From: an uncultured Alphaproteobacteria bacterium
GTDB taxonomy: Bacteria; Pseudomonadota; Alphaproteobacteria; Micropepsales; Micropepsaceae
NCBI GenBank assembly: GCA_902826695.1
Contig: CADEFU010000007.1
Coordinates: 1-64,000, forward strand
DNA: 64,000 nt
Direction of reading: 5' to 3'
A program made the translations under genes and the position numbers. The notes under the pieces are model-generated. The model had not been told where the DNA came from. It did not search any database and saw only the letters and a list, made by a program, of their open reading frames with translations. Shown one piece after another: positions 17,284-24,837 of this stretch. The number at the start of each line of letters is the position of its first letter. Position 1 is the stretch's first letter.

Positions 17284-18249
17284 CTAAGGCGCCGCCTGCA
17301 GAAACGGCAGCACGATCGCCACCATCGCTTGCGGCGCGCGCATCGGCAGGCCGTGCTCCTCGCCGTCGACCGGTACCAGCTTCGTCTGCGGCACGCGCTT
17401 CACAAGCTCCGCCGCATGCGCAAACGGCACGACCGTGTCCGCCGTTCCCCAAATGGCGAGCACCGGCAACGCGGCGCGGGCGATCGCTTCGTGGGACGCA
17501 CGCCGGTTCTGCAAATCGTAATTGCGGAACGTGTTCAGCTGGCCCTCCGAATAGCCGCGATACGTCGTCTGCTCGATCATCCAGTCGACGAAGCCTTCGA
17601 CCTTCGAGCCCTCAAGCTGCGCCACGACACTGCGCACGGCCGCGGTCGGCCCAAGCACACGCGCGAGCCAATCGCCCAAGACCGGGGAAAGAAGAAGCCG
17701 CACGCTCGGCGCGCTCGCGGCCGGCACCGGCCCAAGCCCCGCCGGCGCGATCAACGTGACGGAGCGAATGCGCGCCGTGTTCGCGGCGACGAAGTCGCTG
17801 CTGATCGCGCCGCCCAGCGACGTGCCCACGACATGCACCGGGCCCGCGACGTTCAGCTTCGTGAGCAGCTCGCTCAATTGATCGGTGAAGAACGCCTGAT
17901 CGTGCGTGACCGGCGGGCGGTCGGAATAGCCGAAGCTCAGCATATCCGGCACGATCACGCGAAAGCCCGCATCGCTGAGCGGCTTGATCCAGCGCCGGAA
18001 CACGAACCCGCCGGTGGCCGCGCCATGCACGAGCAGCACGGCCGGTCCGTCCTCCGGCCCTTGCACGCGCACATGCATGACGCCGGCGCTGAGCGCCACG
18101 AACCGGTCGGCCTTGCCCGCCTTCGTGAGTTCGGCCCGCGCCGCATCGTCCATCGGCACGCGCAGCAAATCCGCAACCGGATAAGCAACCGCCGCCGCAA
18201 CGAGCAGCAACACGGCCAAGCGCAACAACCACTTCCCGAACGCAGCCAT
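17284..18249 (-). CDS. Membrane-anchored alpha/beta hydrolase
   Basis: A 321-residue alpha/beta-hydrolase fold enzyme with an N-terminal signal anchor (LLRLAVLLLVAAAVAYPVAD). The oxyanion motif is LLVHGAATGG and the nucleophile elbow VGTSLGG with Ser144. The acid is in IWGTADTVVPF, and the His is in EEHGLPM near the C-terminus. This is the layout of soluble-epoxide-hydrolase or C-C hydrolase-like esterases acting in the periplasm. The leader is followed by a linker, so the catalytic part should face the periplasm. It is monocistronic. The substrate is unknown. Confidence 0.87.
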   Translation of the reverse strand: MAAFGKWLLRLAVLLLVAAAVAYPVADLLRVPMDDAARAELTKAGKADRFVALSAGVMHVRVQGPEDGPAVLLVHGAATGGFVFRRWIKPLSDAGFRVIVPDMLSFGYSDRPPVTHDQAFFTDQLSELLTKLNVAGPVHVVGTSLGGAISSDFVAANTARIRSVTLIAPAGLGPVPAASAPSVRLLLSPVLGDWLARVLGPTAAVRSVVAQLEGSKVEGFVDWMIEQTTYRGYSEGQLNTFRNYDLQNRRASHEAIARAALPVLAIWGTADTVVPFAHAAELVKRVPQTKLVPVDGEEHGLPMRAPQAMVAIVLPFLQAAP

Positions 18250-18402
18250 CGCAGGCCCCTCTGTTTAAGGCGCGAACTATAGGCGCGGGGCAAACCGCTT
18301 GGCGAGTCGCCTGTCCCCGAATTCCCCATCGCACCGCCGCGGACCCTGGTGACCGGGGCGGTCGTTTGGGCTAGCGTGCCGCCTCAACACGGGAGTCGGA
18401 CA

Positions 18403-18825
18403 ATGGCATACAAGGGCGAGTGCTTCTGCGGCGCGGTGAAGATTGAAGTCGCCGGCGAACCGGAAGGCATGGGCTACTGCCACTGCCGCTCATGCCGCTC
18501 GTGGTCGGGCGGGCCGGTGAACGCCTTCACGCTGTGGAAGCCCGAGAGCGTCAAGATCACCGCCGGCAAGGAACACGTCGCGACCTACAACAAGACGCCG
18601 ATCAGCGATCGCAAGTACTGCACCAAGTGCGGCGGCCATTTGATGACGGCCCACCCGACGCTCGGCGTCGTCGATGTGTTCTCCGCAACCCTGCCGGCGC
18701 TCGCCTTCAAGCCGGGCCTGCACATCAACTACGCCGAGACCGTGCTGCCGATGAAAGACGGCCTGCCGAAGTTCAAAGACTTCCCCGCGGCCTTCGGCGG
18801 TTCCGACGAGAAGATCCCGGACTAA
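18403..18825 (+). CDS. GFA-family (glutathione-dependent formaldehyde-activating-type) protein
   Basis: A 140-residue zinc protein of the GFA/CENP-V fold. The ligand pattern is complete: Cys in GECFCGAV, CHCRSCRSWSG, and the later KYCTKCGGHL. In the founding family member the enzyme speeds the reaction of formaldehyde with glutathione. Most relatives, including this one, have unknown substrates. ATG 18403 follows GGGAGTCGGACA. The stretch LGVVDVFSATLPALAFKP matches the family's second half. It stands alone between the hydrolase and the serine hydrolase. Confidence 0.85.
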   Translation: MAYKGECFCGAVKIEVAGEPEGMGYCHCRSCRSWSGGPVNAFTLWKPESVKITAGKEHVATYNKTPISDRKYCTKCGGHLMTAHPTLGVVDVFSATLPALAFKPGLHINYAETVLPMKDGLPKFKDFPAAFGGSDEKIPD

Positions 18826-18928
18826 TCATCGGCTTGTTCCCGAGGTGGTCCGCTGAGGTCTAAAGCGCCGTTTGCAGCACGGGCACGAACTGCCCGATCC
18901 CGGCAGATTTCCGCAACGCCTGAGAGCC

Positions 18929-18956
18929 GGGGCACGTGATGTGCTCACGTGGCCCC
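18929..18956. terminator. Hairpin between convergent genes
   Basis: GGGGCACGTGA (18929-18939) pairs with TCACGTGGCCCC (18945-18956) around a 5-base loop, with one bulged base. It lies between the GFA stop and the convergent serine hydrolase stop. It has no strong U-run, so its use as a terminator is uncertain. Confidence 0.45.
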
Positions 18957-18977
18957 TGAAGTGCCGGGCTGTGCGTT

Positions 18978-20240
18978 TCAGTTGGCCGCCATGCCTGCAT
19001 TGAATGCGTTGATCCCGATGGTGGCCAGCGCCGCCGAGCTGAGTTCATCGGAGTTCACGAAGACGAGAACCTCGTGATTGAGCGGCAGGCGCACAATGGC
19101 GGTGTGGGCGCCCTGGCCACCGGCATAGGGCTGATCGCCACCCGAATAGATGATCGGGTCCATCCCATACTTGTTCTTGATCGTGGTGTTGGCGGTCGTG
19201 AACGACCAGACAAGGCGGTCGTCCGGATCCATCTGCTCGTTATACATCAGGCGACGCGTGCGAGCGGAAATGAGCTTCTCGGAATGAAGCGCCGTTGCCG
19301 CAAAGGCCGCAAAATCGCGGACCGACATCCAGTAGCCGCCTGAACCGACGCAGGCTTTGACGTCGTCGCGCAATCGGCTGGAGATGATGCCCTTGCCGGT
19401 GTCGCTCTTGGAGACATAGGAATAGGCGGCAGTCGACTTGTACTCGTTTGTCGCGTCGCAGCTGGCCGTGACTTTGCCCGGCACCTTCGGAAGCACCTTG
19501 CTGCGGATGAACGTATTCATATGAGCGCCGGTCACTTTCTGAAAGAAGAGACTGCGGTCGCGTGCCGGCGTGGTGGCGGGAGTTTTGTTGGCATTGGCCA
19601 CGAGTGACGGCTTGGTGTAGATACCGATCAAATAGCCGGTGAGCGCGAAATTGATGTTTTCGTAAGCCCTGCGTCCGATCAGGCGCGTGTTGTACGTGCC
19701 GCTCAGACAGCCGAGCACGTCGTCGCCGCTACAGCCCCGATATCCCGACTTGTGCTGAAGCAGATGTCGAAACGTCAGCGTCCTCATTCGTGGCGACGAC
19801 ATCGCCGAATTCCAGATCTGCGGATAGAGCAACGCGACCGGCGCCTCGAGCCGCGTGTTGAACGAGTTTTCTCCGCCGGCCGATCCCGCTGGCGGACGCT
19901 CAAGCACGTGCAGAATCGTGACGCCGGAGATGAACTTAAAAAGGCTCCCGAGGTTTTGCGGCGTGCGCGACGTCATCGCCTTGAACCCGTCTGCGGCGTT
20001 GCGCGCGGCGCCCCCGGCGCCCTCCGAAATCAGCTTGCCGTCCTTCATCAGGACGAAGCTGTAACCCATCACCTTGCCTTCAAGTTGCTGGTGCATGTTG
20101 AATTCAAAGGCGGTTTTGCGGACCTCCGGCTGCTGACCGGACGCGATTTTCGGCGCGCCTGCCGCGGGTAAGGCGGCCAAGAGTGCGCTGGCCGTCAACA
20201 AGACAAGCGAACGGGAAGAGCGCTGGCTGGTGGTTAGCAT
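18978..20240 (-). CDS. Exported serine beta-lactamase-like hydrolase (class C family)
   Basis: A 420-residue exported protein with a signal peptide ending near LPAAGAP. The SxxK motif is Ser99-Leu-Phe-Lys102 (GSLFKFIS), and the second motif is in RAYENINFALTGYLIG (Tyr-x-Asn). The late HTG-like motif is less clear: GGQGAHTAIVRLP is the best candidate. This is the PF00144 family of beta-lactamases, esterases and D-peptidases. Here the insert with two Cys (YRGCSGDDVLGCLSG) is unusual. The family does not imply antibiotic resistance. ATG 20240 is the start just before the signal peptide. Confidence 0.85.
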   Translation of the reverse strand: MLTTSQRSSRSLVLLTASALLAALPAAGAPKIASGQQPEVRKTAFEFNMHQQLEGKVMGYSFVLMKDGKLISEGAGGAARNAADGFKAMTSRTPQNLGSLFKFISGVTILHVLERPPAGSAGGENSFNTRLEAPVALLYPQIWNSAMSSPRMRTLTFRHLLQHKSGYRGCSGDDVLGCLSGTYNTRLIGRRAYENINFALTGYLIGIYTKPSLVANANKTPATTPARDRSLFFQKVTGAHMNTFIRSKVLPKVPGKVTASCDATNEYKSTAAYSYVSKSDTGKGIISSRLRDDVKACVGSGGYWMSVRDFAAFAATALHSEKLISARTRRLMYNEQMDPDDRLVWSFTTANTTIKNKYGMDPIIYSGGDQPYAGGQGAHTAIVRLPLNHEVLVFVNSDELSSAALATIGINAFNAGMAAN

Positions 20241-20465
20241 GTGGAGCTTCCTTTCGGCGTTGCTGCCCGTCGTGCTCGACGGCGCTAGGCCCGAACGGCG
20301 AATGCCGCGTCTGGTGCCGGCCTTCGATGTCACGCGCTGGAAAGCTAAGACCTGGCCCGGCAAGCAACAAGGCGACGCGCATCACACACGCAACAGACTC
20401 AATGCCAAACGTGGGAGTCTGTTATTTCCGCAAAACAGAGCATGCCCCCGTGTTCGATCGCCAGC

Positions 20466-20783
20466 CTACGTCCCGGTGTTACTCGACACGCCGACAATGA
20501 AAAGCGCCACCATCCCGAAGAACGCGGGCAGCGTTGTAACCCTCAAGACTACGAACAAAAACCGAACCACTGGATCTGACTGTCGCATCGCTTGCGCACT
20601 GTGAACATACCAAACGCGCCCGAACGTGCGCGCCGGCCCAAAACCGATCAACGACGACAGCGTCTCAGTATCCGCACGCTTCCTTCGGAACTTTAGATAG
20701 AAGAGCAGCGACAAGTCCGCGAGGCTGTAACCGATCGCCAGAATCGACACAACGAATGGATAAGCGTCCACAAAGGTGCTCAC
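20466..20783 (-). CDS. Small membrane protein, third gene of the Sel1 operon
   Basis: A 105-residue protein with two predicted transmembrane helices (residues 8-30, YPFVVSILAIGYSLADLSLL, and 78-99, LFVVLRVTTLPAFFGMVALF). A basic loop (KFRRKRADTE) and a motif GFGPARTFGRVWYVHSAQAM lie between them. No family was recognised. It starts 30 bp after the Sel1 gene stop, so it is probably on the same transcript as the two Sel1-type genes. A role as the membrane partner of the Sel1 proteins is an inference from position. Confidence 0.6.
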   Translation of the reverse strand: MSTFVDAYPFVVSILAIGYSLADLSLLFYLKFRRKRADTETLSSLIGFGPARTFGRVWYVHSAQAMRQSDPVVRFLFVVLRVTTLPAFFGMVALFIVGVSSNTGT

Positions 20784-20813
20784 GCCGCCGCCTCAAACGA
20801 TCTTACTCGTTCG

Positions 20814-21209
20814 CTATCGCGTGTCCCCGGAATTGCGCTTTTCCCACCAAGCATTGTCAGCGAGCTCCTGTGGCGCATGAGCATCGCCCATTTCCGCGGC
20901 GATCCTGAGCCAATAGAGATAACCTCTTCTTCGCCCCATTCCCGCGTAATGCATAGCAAGATTCCAAGCGCAGTGGGCTTCGCCACCTCTAACCCCCAAT
21001 TTATACCAATAGAGCGCCTTGGATGGGCTAGGGGGTTTCAGTACGTCGTCATAAATCGTTCCAAGCATGGATCGAGCGTCGTTCGATCCATAACGCGCAG
21101 CGCGCTTAAACAACGTAATTGCAGTCGCCAAGTCGCCGGCTGCCTCGGCATCGAATGCATCGCGCAAAATCTGATCAATGTCTTCGTGATCGATATCTGC
21201 AGCCGACAT
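20814..21209 (-). CDS. Sel1/TPR-like repeat protein
   Basis: A 131-residue helical-repeat protein. Sel1-type signatures are visible: GDLATAITLFKRAARYGSND, then ARSMLGTIYDD, KALYWYKLGVRGGEAHCAW and YLYWLRIAAEMGDAHAPQEL. Such repeats form a scaffold for protein contacts. It starts 6 bp after the upstream Sel1-like gene stop (ATG 21209; TTG 21227 would overlap). No signal peptide is present, unlike its neighbour, so one Sel1 protein is likely cytoplasmic and the other exported. Confidence 0.75.
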   Translation of the reverse strand: MSAADIDHEDIDQILRDAFDAEAAGDLATAITLFKRAARYGSNDARSMLGTIYDDVLKPPSPSKALYWYKLGVRGGEAHCAWNLAMHYAGMGRRRGYLYWLRIAAEMGDAHAPQELADNAWWEKRNSGDTR

Positions 21210-21214
21210 AGCAC

Positions 21215-21676
21215 TCACCGGATACAATCTCGCACACGACGAACAAGGTCTGCGCGGTCATTGCGAAGTGCCCTTCGTAGCTGAGCCGTGGTTGCACGCC
21301 GCCGGGCACGCTCGTGCCAGAACAATGCGCGACGGCATCGCCGCCAGTCGCCGCTCTTTGTGCCATCGATCAACGAAATTGAGTACTCTCGCATCATCAA
21401 GGCGGATCCGTTCTCTGCGGCGATCTGCGTCCAATACTCAATCTCTTGCATAGAGCCTACGGCATCATAGTGCCGAACTACAATTTCGGCAGCGTCCACG
21501 TTTCCATCGAGCGCCTTTGACGACAGCCTTCGGAGCGCGCGCTGATCTAGAACAAAGACCTCAGAGGGAGACGCCAGCATTGAATCGTCAGTGACTACCG
21601 GCGATGAAAAGCATGGCACTGTGAGTGCGACCACAACGATCATCGCGAATACTGCTCGGGACAGTCCTTGCTTCAT
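21215..21676 (-). CDS. Exported Sel1-like repeat protein
   Basis: A 153-residue protein with a signal peptide (LSRAVFAMIVVVALTVPCFS). About two to three degenerate Sel1/TPR units follow (VDAAEIVVRHYDAVGSMQEI, then EYWTQIAAENGSALMMREYS and CRRALFWHERARRRATTAQL). The C-terminal part is strongly Arg-rich. It is the first gene of a three-gene operon. The pairing of an exported and a non-exported Sel1 protein with a membrane protein suggests a small envelope complex (inference). ATG 21676 is favoured over the upstream alternative because the hydrophobic leader then starts properly. Confidence 0.7.
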   Translation of the reverse strand: MKQGLSRAVFAMIVVVALTVPCFSSPVVTDDSMLASPSEVFVLDQRALRRLSSKALDGNVDAAEIVVRHYDAVGSMQEIEYWTQIAAENGSALMMREYSISLIDGTKSGDWRRCRRALFWHERARRRATTAQLRRALRNDRADLVRRVRDCIR

Positions 21677-21795
21677 GGTCACCCTCCGCGTCTGCACTCT
21701 TCAGAGAAGCAGCGGCACCAAATCAGCATGAAAACTAGGAGGTGCGCAACAAACGCGTGATCACGCGCTGAGTGGGTCGCGCGCCCCCTGAACTG

Positions 21796-22188
21796 CTACG
21801 CCACTCTCGCCAACCGTCCTTTGCGGCGGACGATGTTCTTATAGTCCCATTGAATCAGCTGCGCCTTCTCCAGCCATCGCCGCAAGTCGCGCTTCGGCAC
21901 CTCCGACGCATCGTTGAAGAAGACCGACGCGTCCTTGAATTTCTTGCCGACGACATCGAGCTTCGCTTCCTCGAAATCGGCGCCGCTCCAAAACATCAGC
22001 CGGATGCCGGCCTTCTGCTTGCTGTAGCCGACAATGGGGTTGCCGTCCAAAAACCAAACCGGATGAGCATGCCAAATCTTGTTCTCGGCGGTGGGCAGAG
22101 CCTTGTCGATTTCCTTGGCAAGCAGATCGCACAGCTTCCTGTGTTCGGGTTCCTGGTTGCGGTTGTACTTCAAGATATCGCCGTGCAT
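21796..22188 (-). CDS. DUF1801-family protein
   Basis: A 130-residue protein of the DUF1801 (YdhG/YjbR-like fold) type. Typical motifs are AENKIWHAHPVWFLDGNPIV, then GYSKQKAGIRLMFWSGADFE, and the C-terminal IVRRKGRLARVA. The family is widespread, its function unsettled, and it is often linked to general stress or metal homeostasis. ATG 22188 is used; upstream sequence in the same frame is arginine-rich and not protein-like. It follows the four-helix membrane protein by 11 bp, so the two are probably one operon. Confidence 0.78.
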   Translation of the reverse strand: MHGDILKYNRNQEPEHRKLCDLLAKEIDKALPTAENKIWHAHPVWFLDGNPIVGYSKQKAGIRLMFWSGADFEEAKLDVVGKKFKDASVFFNDASEVPKRDLRRWLEKAQLIQWDYKNIVRRKGRLARVA

Positions 22189-22199
22189 CTGCGTGCTCC

Positions 22200-22580
22200 T
22201 CATGCCCGCCGCGTTCTCAGCAGGAACGCCACGAACGCTAGCGCGAACGCGAGGTGGCCGGTCAAAAGATAGCCCATCGTAACCGGCGTATCGCCGCGCA
22301 ACACGGCCAACCAAACGAGCGCGAACATGCCAACCTTCGCCAGCGCGCCGCCCACGACGGCACCGCGGTTCTGCGTGATGTCGCGCGCGACGATAAAGTA
22401 GAGCGTGCCGAACACGATCGCGAACCAGCCCACGAACGGGGAATAGAGCGGGTCGTACCGGGCAAGCTCGATACCCGCCTGCGCCGCAAGCGGCGACGTA
22501 TCGAACATGATGAGCAGCCCCGACAGCCAGTTGAACACCGCCGCCGCCAAAAAAACGCCACGCCACGCCGTATCCGACAC
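22200..22580 (-). CDS. Four-helix membrane protein
   Basis: A 126-residue integral membrane protein with four predicted helices (FLAAAVFNWLSGLLIMF, then FVGWFAIVFGTLYFIVA, VGMFALVWLAVL and LTGHLAFALAFVAFLL). The start is GTG 22580, with a strong GGAGGG seven bases upstream; a longer GTG start at 22613 has no such site. It resembles in size and layout the membrane protein at 46875-47312 (both carry a W/L-x-G helix and a conserved aromatic-rich loop), and the two may be distant paralogues. It is co-directional with the DUF1801 gene. Confidence 0.7.
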   Translation of the reverse strand: MSDTAWRGVFLAAAVFNWLSGLLIMFDTSPLAAQAGIELARYDPLYSPFVGWFAIVFGTLYFIVARDITQNRGAVVGGALAKVGMFALVWLAVLRGDTPVTMGYLLTGHLAFALAFVAFLLRTRRA

Positions 22581-22622
22581 CGTTCGTCCCTCCGTCTGGA
22601 ATCTCTGCGCCACTGTATCGGC

Positions 22623-22690
22623 GAATAGGGTGACAGCATACCTATTCCCTCAGCGCTAGGCGGGTGAATAGGTATGCTGTCACCTATTTC
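22623..22690. repeat. Full 68-bp palindromic repeat, copy A
   Basis: Two arms of about 25 bp, inverse of each other except for a few bases near the outer end, flank a centre containing CAGCGCTAGGCGGGTG. The arm core is GTGACAGCATACCTATTC. It is identical to copy B (24541-24608) except for one base in the centre. It lies between the start of the four-helix gene and the end of the Cys-rich gene. Confidence 0.85.
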
Positions 22691-22749
22691 CTCTTGAGTT
22701 GCGTCTACGCCCGCTGCTGAGAGGCACGGCAGAGTAGTCGCCGCAATGG

Positions 22750-23112
22750 TCAGCCGATCCAGCGCGGAAGCGACACTCTGCAATGGTCCGAGAGGTGGCC
22801 TTCATACCGGCGCAGGCATCCGATCGGCGCGTCGGCAGGCTCGCGCGCGCAATGCGCGGCGATCTCGCTCGCACAGGCACTGCGCACGCGATCCTGTGCC
22901 GATTGTCTTCGTGCGTTGAGCGCGTCGCGGCAAGGTGTCGATGTCTCTTCGCGGCGCACCATCAGGCAGCGCATCGCCCCCTCGCTCTGGATCGTGTTCT
23001 CGTGGCAGAGCCGTGTGTGATCGGCGCTGCAAACCTCTTCGATCTTCTGTCCGGGCAGCTCATCGGCGGTCGCAGCCAGCACAGCAACAAGAAATGTAAT
23101 GACAAACATCAT
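22750..23112 (-). CDS. Exported Cys-rich repeat protein
   Basis: A 120-residue exported protein. A signal peptide (MMFVITFLVAVLAATA) is followed by two Cys-rich repeats. The first has Cys in EEVCSADHTRLC, AMRCLM and STPCRD. The second has them in SACASEIAAHC, PIGCLRR and SDHCRV. The spacing resembles the Cys-rich repeat of Golgi GLG1-like proteins (PF00839), which occurs as short secreted proteins in proteobacteria. Eight Cys could make four disulfides. The function is unknown. ATG 23112 and 23109 are both possible starts. Confidence 0.72.
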   Translation of the reverse strand: MMFVITFLVAVLAATADELPGQKIEEVCSADHTRLCHENTIQSEGAMRCLMVRREETSTPCRDALNARRQSAQDRVRSACASEIAAHCAREPADAPIGCLRRYEGHLSDHCRVSLPRWIG

Positions 23113-23230
23113 CGTTCGTACCCACGATCCCGCGCAACACGATGCCGGTCTGATAGCACCGCCGGCCAACCCCCAGATTGATCTGCCTCAAGTTCGCGGA
23201 CCTTGCCGCGAAGGGCTATTCCCGTCCGCG

Positions 23231-23268
23231 AAACGAAAACGCCGCGCCCGCAACAAGGTGAGCGCGGC
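23231..23268 (-). terminator. Terminator of the Rrf2-methyltransferase operon
   Basis: On the minus strand a stem GCCGCGC/GCGCGGC (23262-23268 with 23241-23247) is followed by GTTTTCGTTTC just after the methyltransferase stop at 23274. This is a strong rho-independent terminator. Confidence 0.75.
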
Positions 23269-23273
23269 GCGCC

Positions 23274-23969
23274 TCACGCATAGGCGACCCAACCGCGCCA
23301 GGTGAAGGCGGCATAGAACAACGTCACGTCCGAAAAGCCGGCCTCTTTGAGGATCGCCTCGTCGTGCTCGGGAGCGAGCGTGGCGAGGGCCGCCTCGACG
23401 GCGGCTTGCGCCCGCGCCGCCTCCGCCGCATCGGCGCCCGATGCGACCGCGAAGGCGGCATAGCGCGACAGCCAAAGCTTTCGCTCGCCCGCGCCTTGCG
23501 GAAAGGCGCTGTGCGCGGCGACGAACGGCGCGCCCCGCTTCAGTCGGCGGCGGATTTCTGACGCCGTGCGAAGACGCTCGGCGGGCGAGAGAAAGTGCAG
23601 CGTGAGCAGACAGGTCGCCGCGTCGAACGGCCCGGGCGGCGCGTCGTCGATGAGGCCGTGCACGAACGTCATGCGCTCTGCATGTTCGCCCACCGTGCGC
23701 CGCGCGAGGTCGAGCATCGCTAAAGCAGGGTCGACGCCGGCGAAACGCCACGCCGGCTGCATGTCCGCAAACGCCCGCAGCTCAAGCCCGCCGCCTGCAC
23801 CCAGCACCAGCACGTTCGCGTCGACCGGCGCACGCTCCGCCAGCAGGACGCCTGCCATGCGCTGCACGTCGGCGAAGCCCGGCATATAGCGCGGCGGCCC
23901 CTGCGTGTAGCGCGCGACGGCTTGCGGGTCGGAAAAGGCAGCGATGAAGTCGATCTTGTCAGTGGACAT
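23274..23969 (-). CDS. Class I SAM-dependent methyltransferase
   Basis: A 231-residue Rossmann-fold methyltransferase. Motif I is VLVLGAGGGLELRAF, motif II is FAGVDPALAMLDLARR, and the post-motif region is GPFDAATCLLTLHFLSPAER. The substrate-binding C-terminal part has DEAILKEAGFSDVTLFYAAF. Such proteins methylate small molecules or proteins; the target here is not predictable. Its start lies inside the rrf2 stop region (11-bp overlap), so it is co-translated with, and probably controlled by, that regulator. ATG 23969 is preferred; the longer frame upstream reads through the rrf2 gene. Confidence 0.87.
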   Translation of the reverse strand: MSTDKIDFIAAFSDPQAVARYTQGPPRYMPGFADVQRMAGVLLAERAPVDANVLVLGAGGGLELRAFADMQPAWRFAGVDPALAMLDLARRTVGEHAERMTFVHGLIDDAPPGPFDAATCLLTLHFLSPAERLRTASEIRRRLKRGAPFVAAHSAFPQGAGERKLWLSRYAAFAVASGADAAEAARAQAAVEAALATLAPEHDEAILKEAGFSDVTLFYAAFTWRGWVAYA

Positions 23970-24423
23970 GTTCGATCTCCTTGCGGCGCCTACCTTTGCG
24001 CGCGGAATAGAGTGCATGAAATTCGGCGCTGAGCGTTGCCAGCGAAATCTTGGACAGCCGCGCAAGCAGCAGCGCCTCGGCGTCGCGAAACGCGCCGTCG
24101 AGCGCGCTGTTCACCGCCTGCTCGACGAGGCAGCCGGGTGCTTCCGTGCGGTTGGCCATCGCAAACACCGCCGGCCGGCCAAGCGCGTCGTACACGTCGC
24201 GCAACGTGACCTTCGCGAGATCGCGCGCGAGCACCCAACCGCCGCCGTGCCCTTTCTCCGAACGCACATAGCCATGCTCGCGCAAGCCCGCCATGATCCG
24301 CCGGATAACGACCGGATTGGTCCCCATCGCCTTCGCCAGCACGTCGGACGTGACGGGGCCATCGTGCTCCGCCATGTGCAGAAGCACGTGCAGCACACCG
24401 GACAAACGGCTGTCGCGTCTCAT
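23959..24423 (-). CDS. Rrf2-family transcriptional regulator
   Basis: A 154-residue winged-helix Rrf2 regulator. The recognition part SDVLAKAMGTNPVVIRRIMA and the wing EKGHGGGWVLARDLAKVTLR are typical. One Cys is present (GCLVEQAVNSALD), whereas the three-Cys cluster of IscR/NsrR is missing, so an Fe-S cluster is unlikely or would need only this Cys. A CATGTA-N11-TACATG palindrome covers its start codon (24421-24443) and suggests autoregulation. The downstream methyltransferase shares its transcript. Rrf2 proteins of this type often sense electrophiles or nitric oxide; the signal here is unknown. Confidence 0.88.
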   Translation of the reverse strand: MRRDSRLSGVLHVLLHMAEHDGPVTSDVLAKAMGTNPVVIRRIMAGLREHGYVRSEKGHGGGWVLARDLAKVTLRDVYDALGRPAVFAMANRTEAPGCLVEQAVNSALDGAFRDAEALLLARLSKISLATLSAEFHALYSARKGRRRKEIEHVH

Positions 24424-24443
24424 GTAACTTCAAATAGTACATG
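24421..24443 (-). promoter_or_regulatory. Inverted repeat over the rrf2 start codon
   Basis: CATGTA (24421-24426) and TACATG (24438-24443) are perfect inverses separated by 11 bases (ACTTCAAATAG). The left half contains the ATG of the regulator. It is likely its own operator. Confidence 0.65.
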
Positions 24444-24540
24444 AAGGTGCAGGCCGTCAAGGACGCGCGCGGCGGCTCGGGAGGCGCGACCTCGGTGCAG
24501 GATAATCGCGCGGCTCGTCTCGATCCGGCCGCCTGGACGA

Positions 24541-24608
24541 GAATAGGGTGACAGCATACCTATTCCCTCAGCGCTAGGCAGGTGAATAGGTATGCTGTCA
24601 CCTATTTC
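24541..24608. repeat. Full 68-bp palindromic repeat, copy B
   Basis: Same element as 22623-22690, differing at one base (GGCAGG instead of GGCGGG in the centre). Its right end directly abuts a 26-codon fragment of a lost gene (24609-24689). The two full copies are 1.9 kb apart and in the same orientation. Confidence 0.85.
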
Positions 24609-24689
24609 GTTCCCGACGTCTATTGGCGCAAGCACGGCTTTCCGCCGCAGTGCAAGCCGGTGGGGCAGGGGGATTTCGAATGTCGCTGA
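24609..24689 (+). pseudogene. 3' remnant of a lost gene next to the repeat
   Basis: A stretch of 26 codons ending in a normal TGA reads VPDVYWRKHGFPPQCKPVGQ then GDFECR. The segment YWRKHGFPP-C-x-P-x-G-x-x-D-F-E-C looks like the extreme C-terminus of a TPR/TolB-like or adenylate-cyclase-type protein (family from memory, uncertain). There is no start, and the frame is cut exactly at the edge of repeat copy B. This is best read as the surviving tail of a deleted gene. The remainder of 24424-24837 has no convincing gene. Confidence 0.5.
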
Positions 24690-24837
24690 TTCAGTTGCAG
24701 CGTTGGTCTTGAGCACACCGCCTTGGTGTGCGTTCCGCGAAAAAGCCGGCATTCCCAATGCTCAATGACGATAACTTGAAGTTCATTCGCCACCGATCTG
24801 TGCACGATATTCGCGACTTCACGAGGGGTATACTTGA

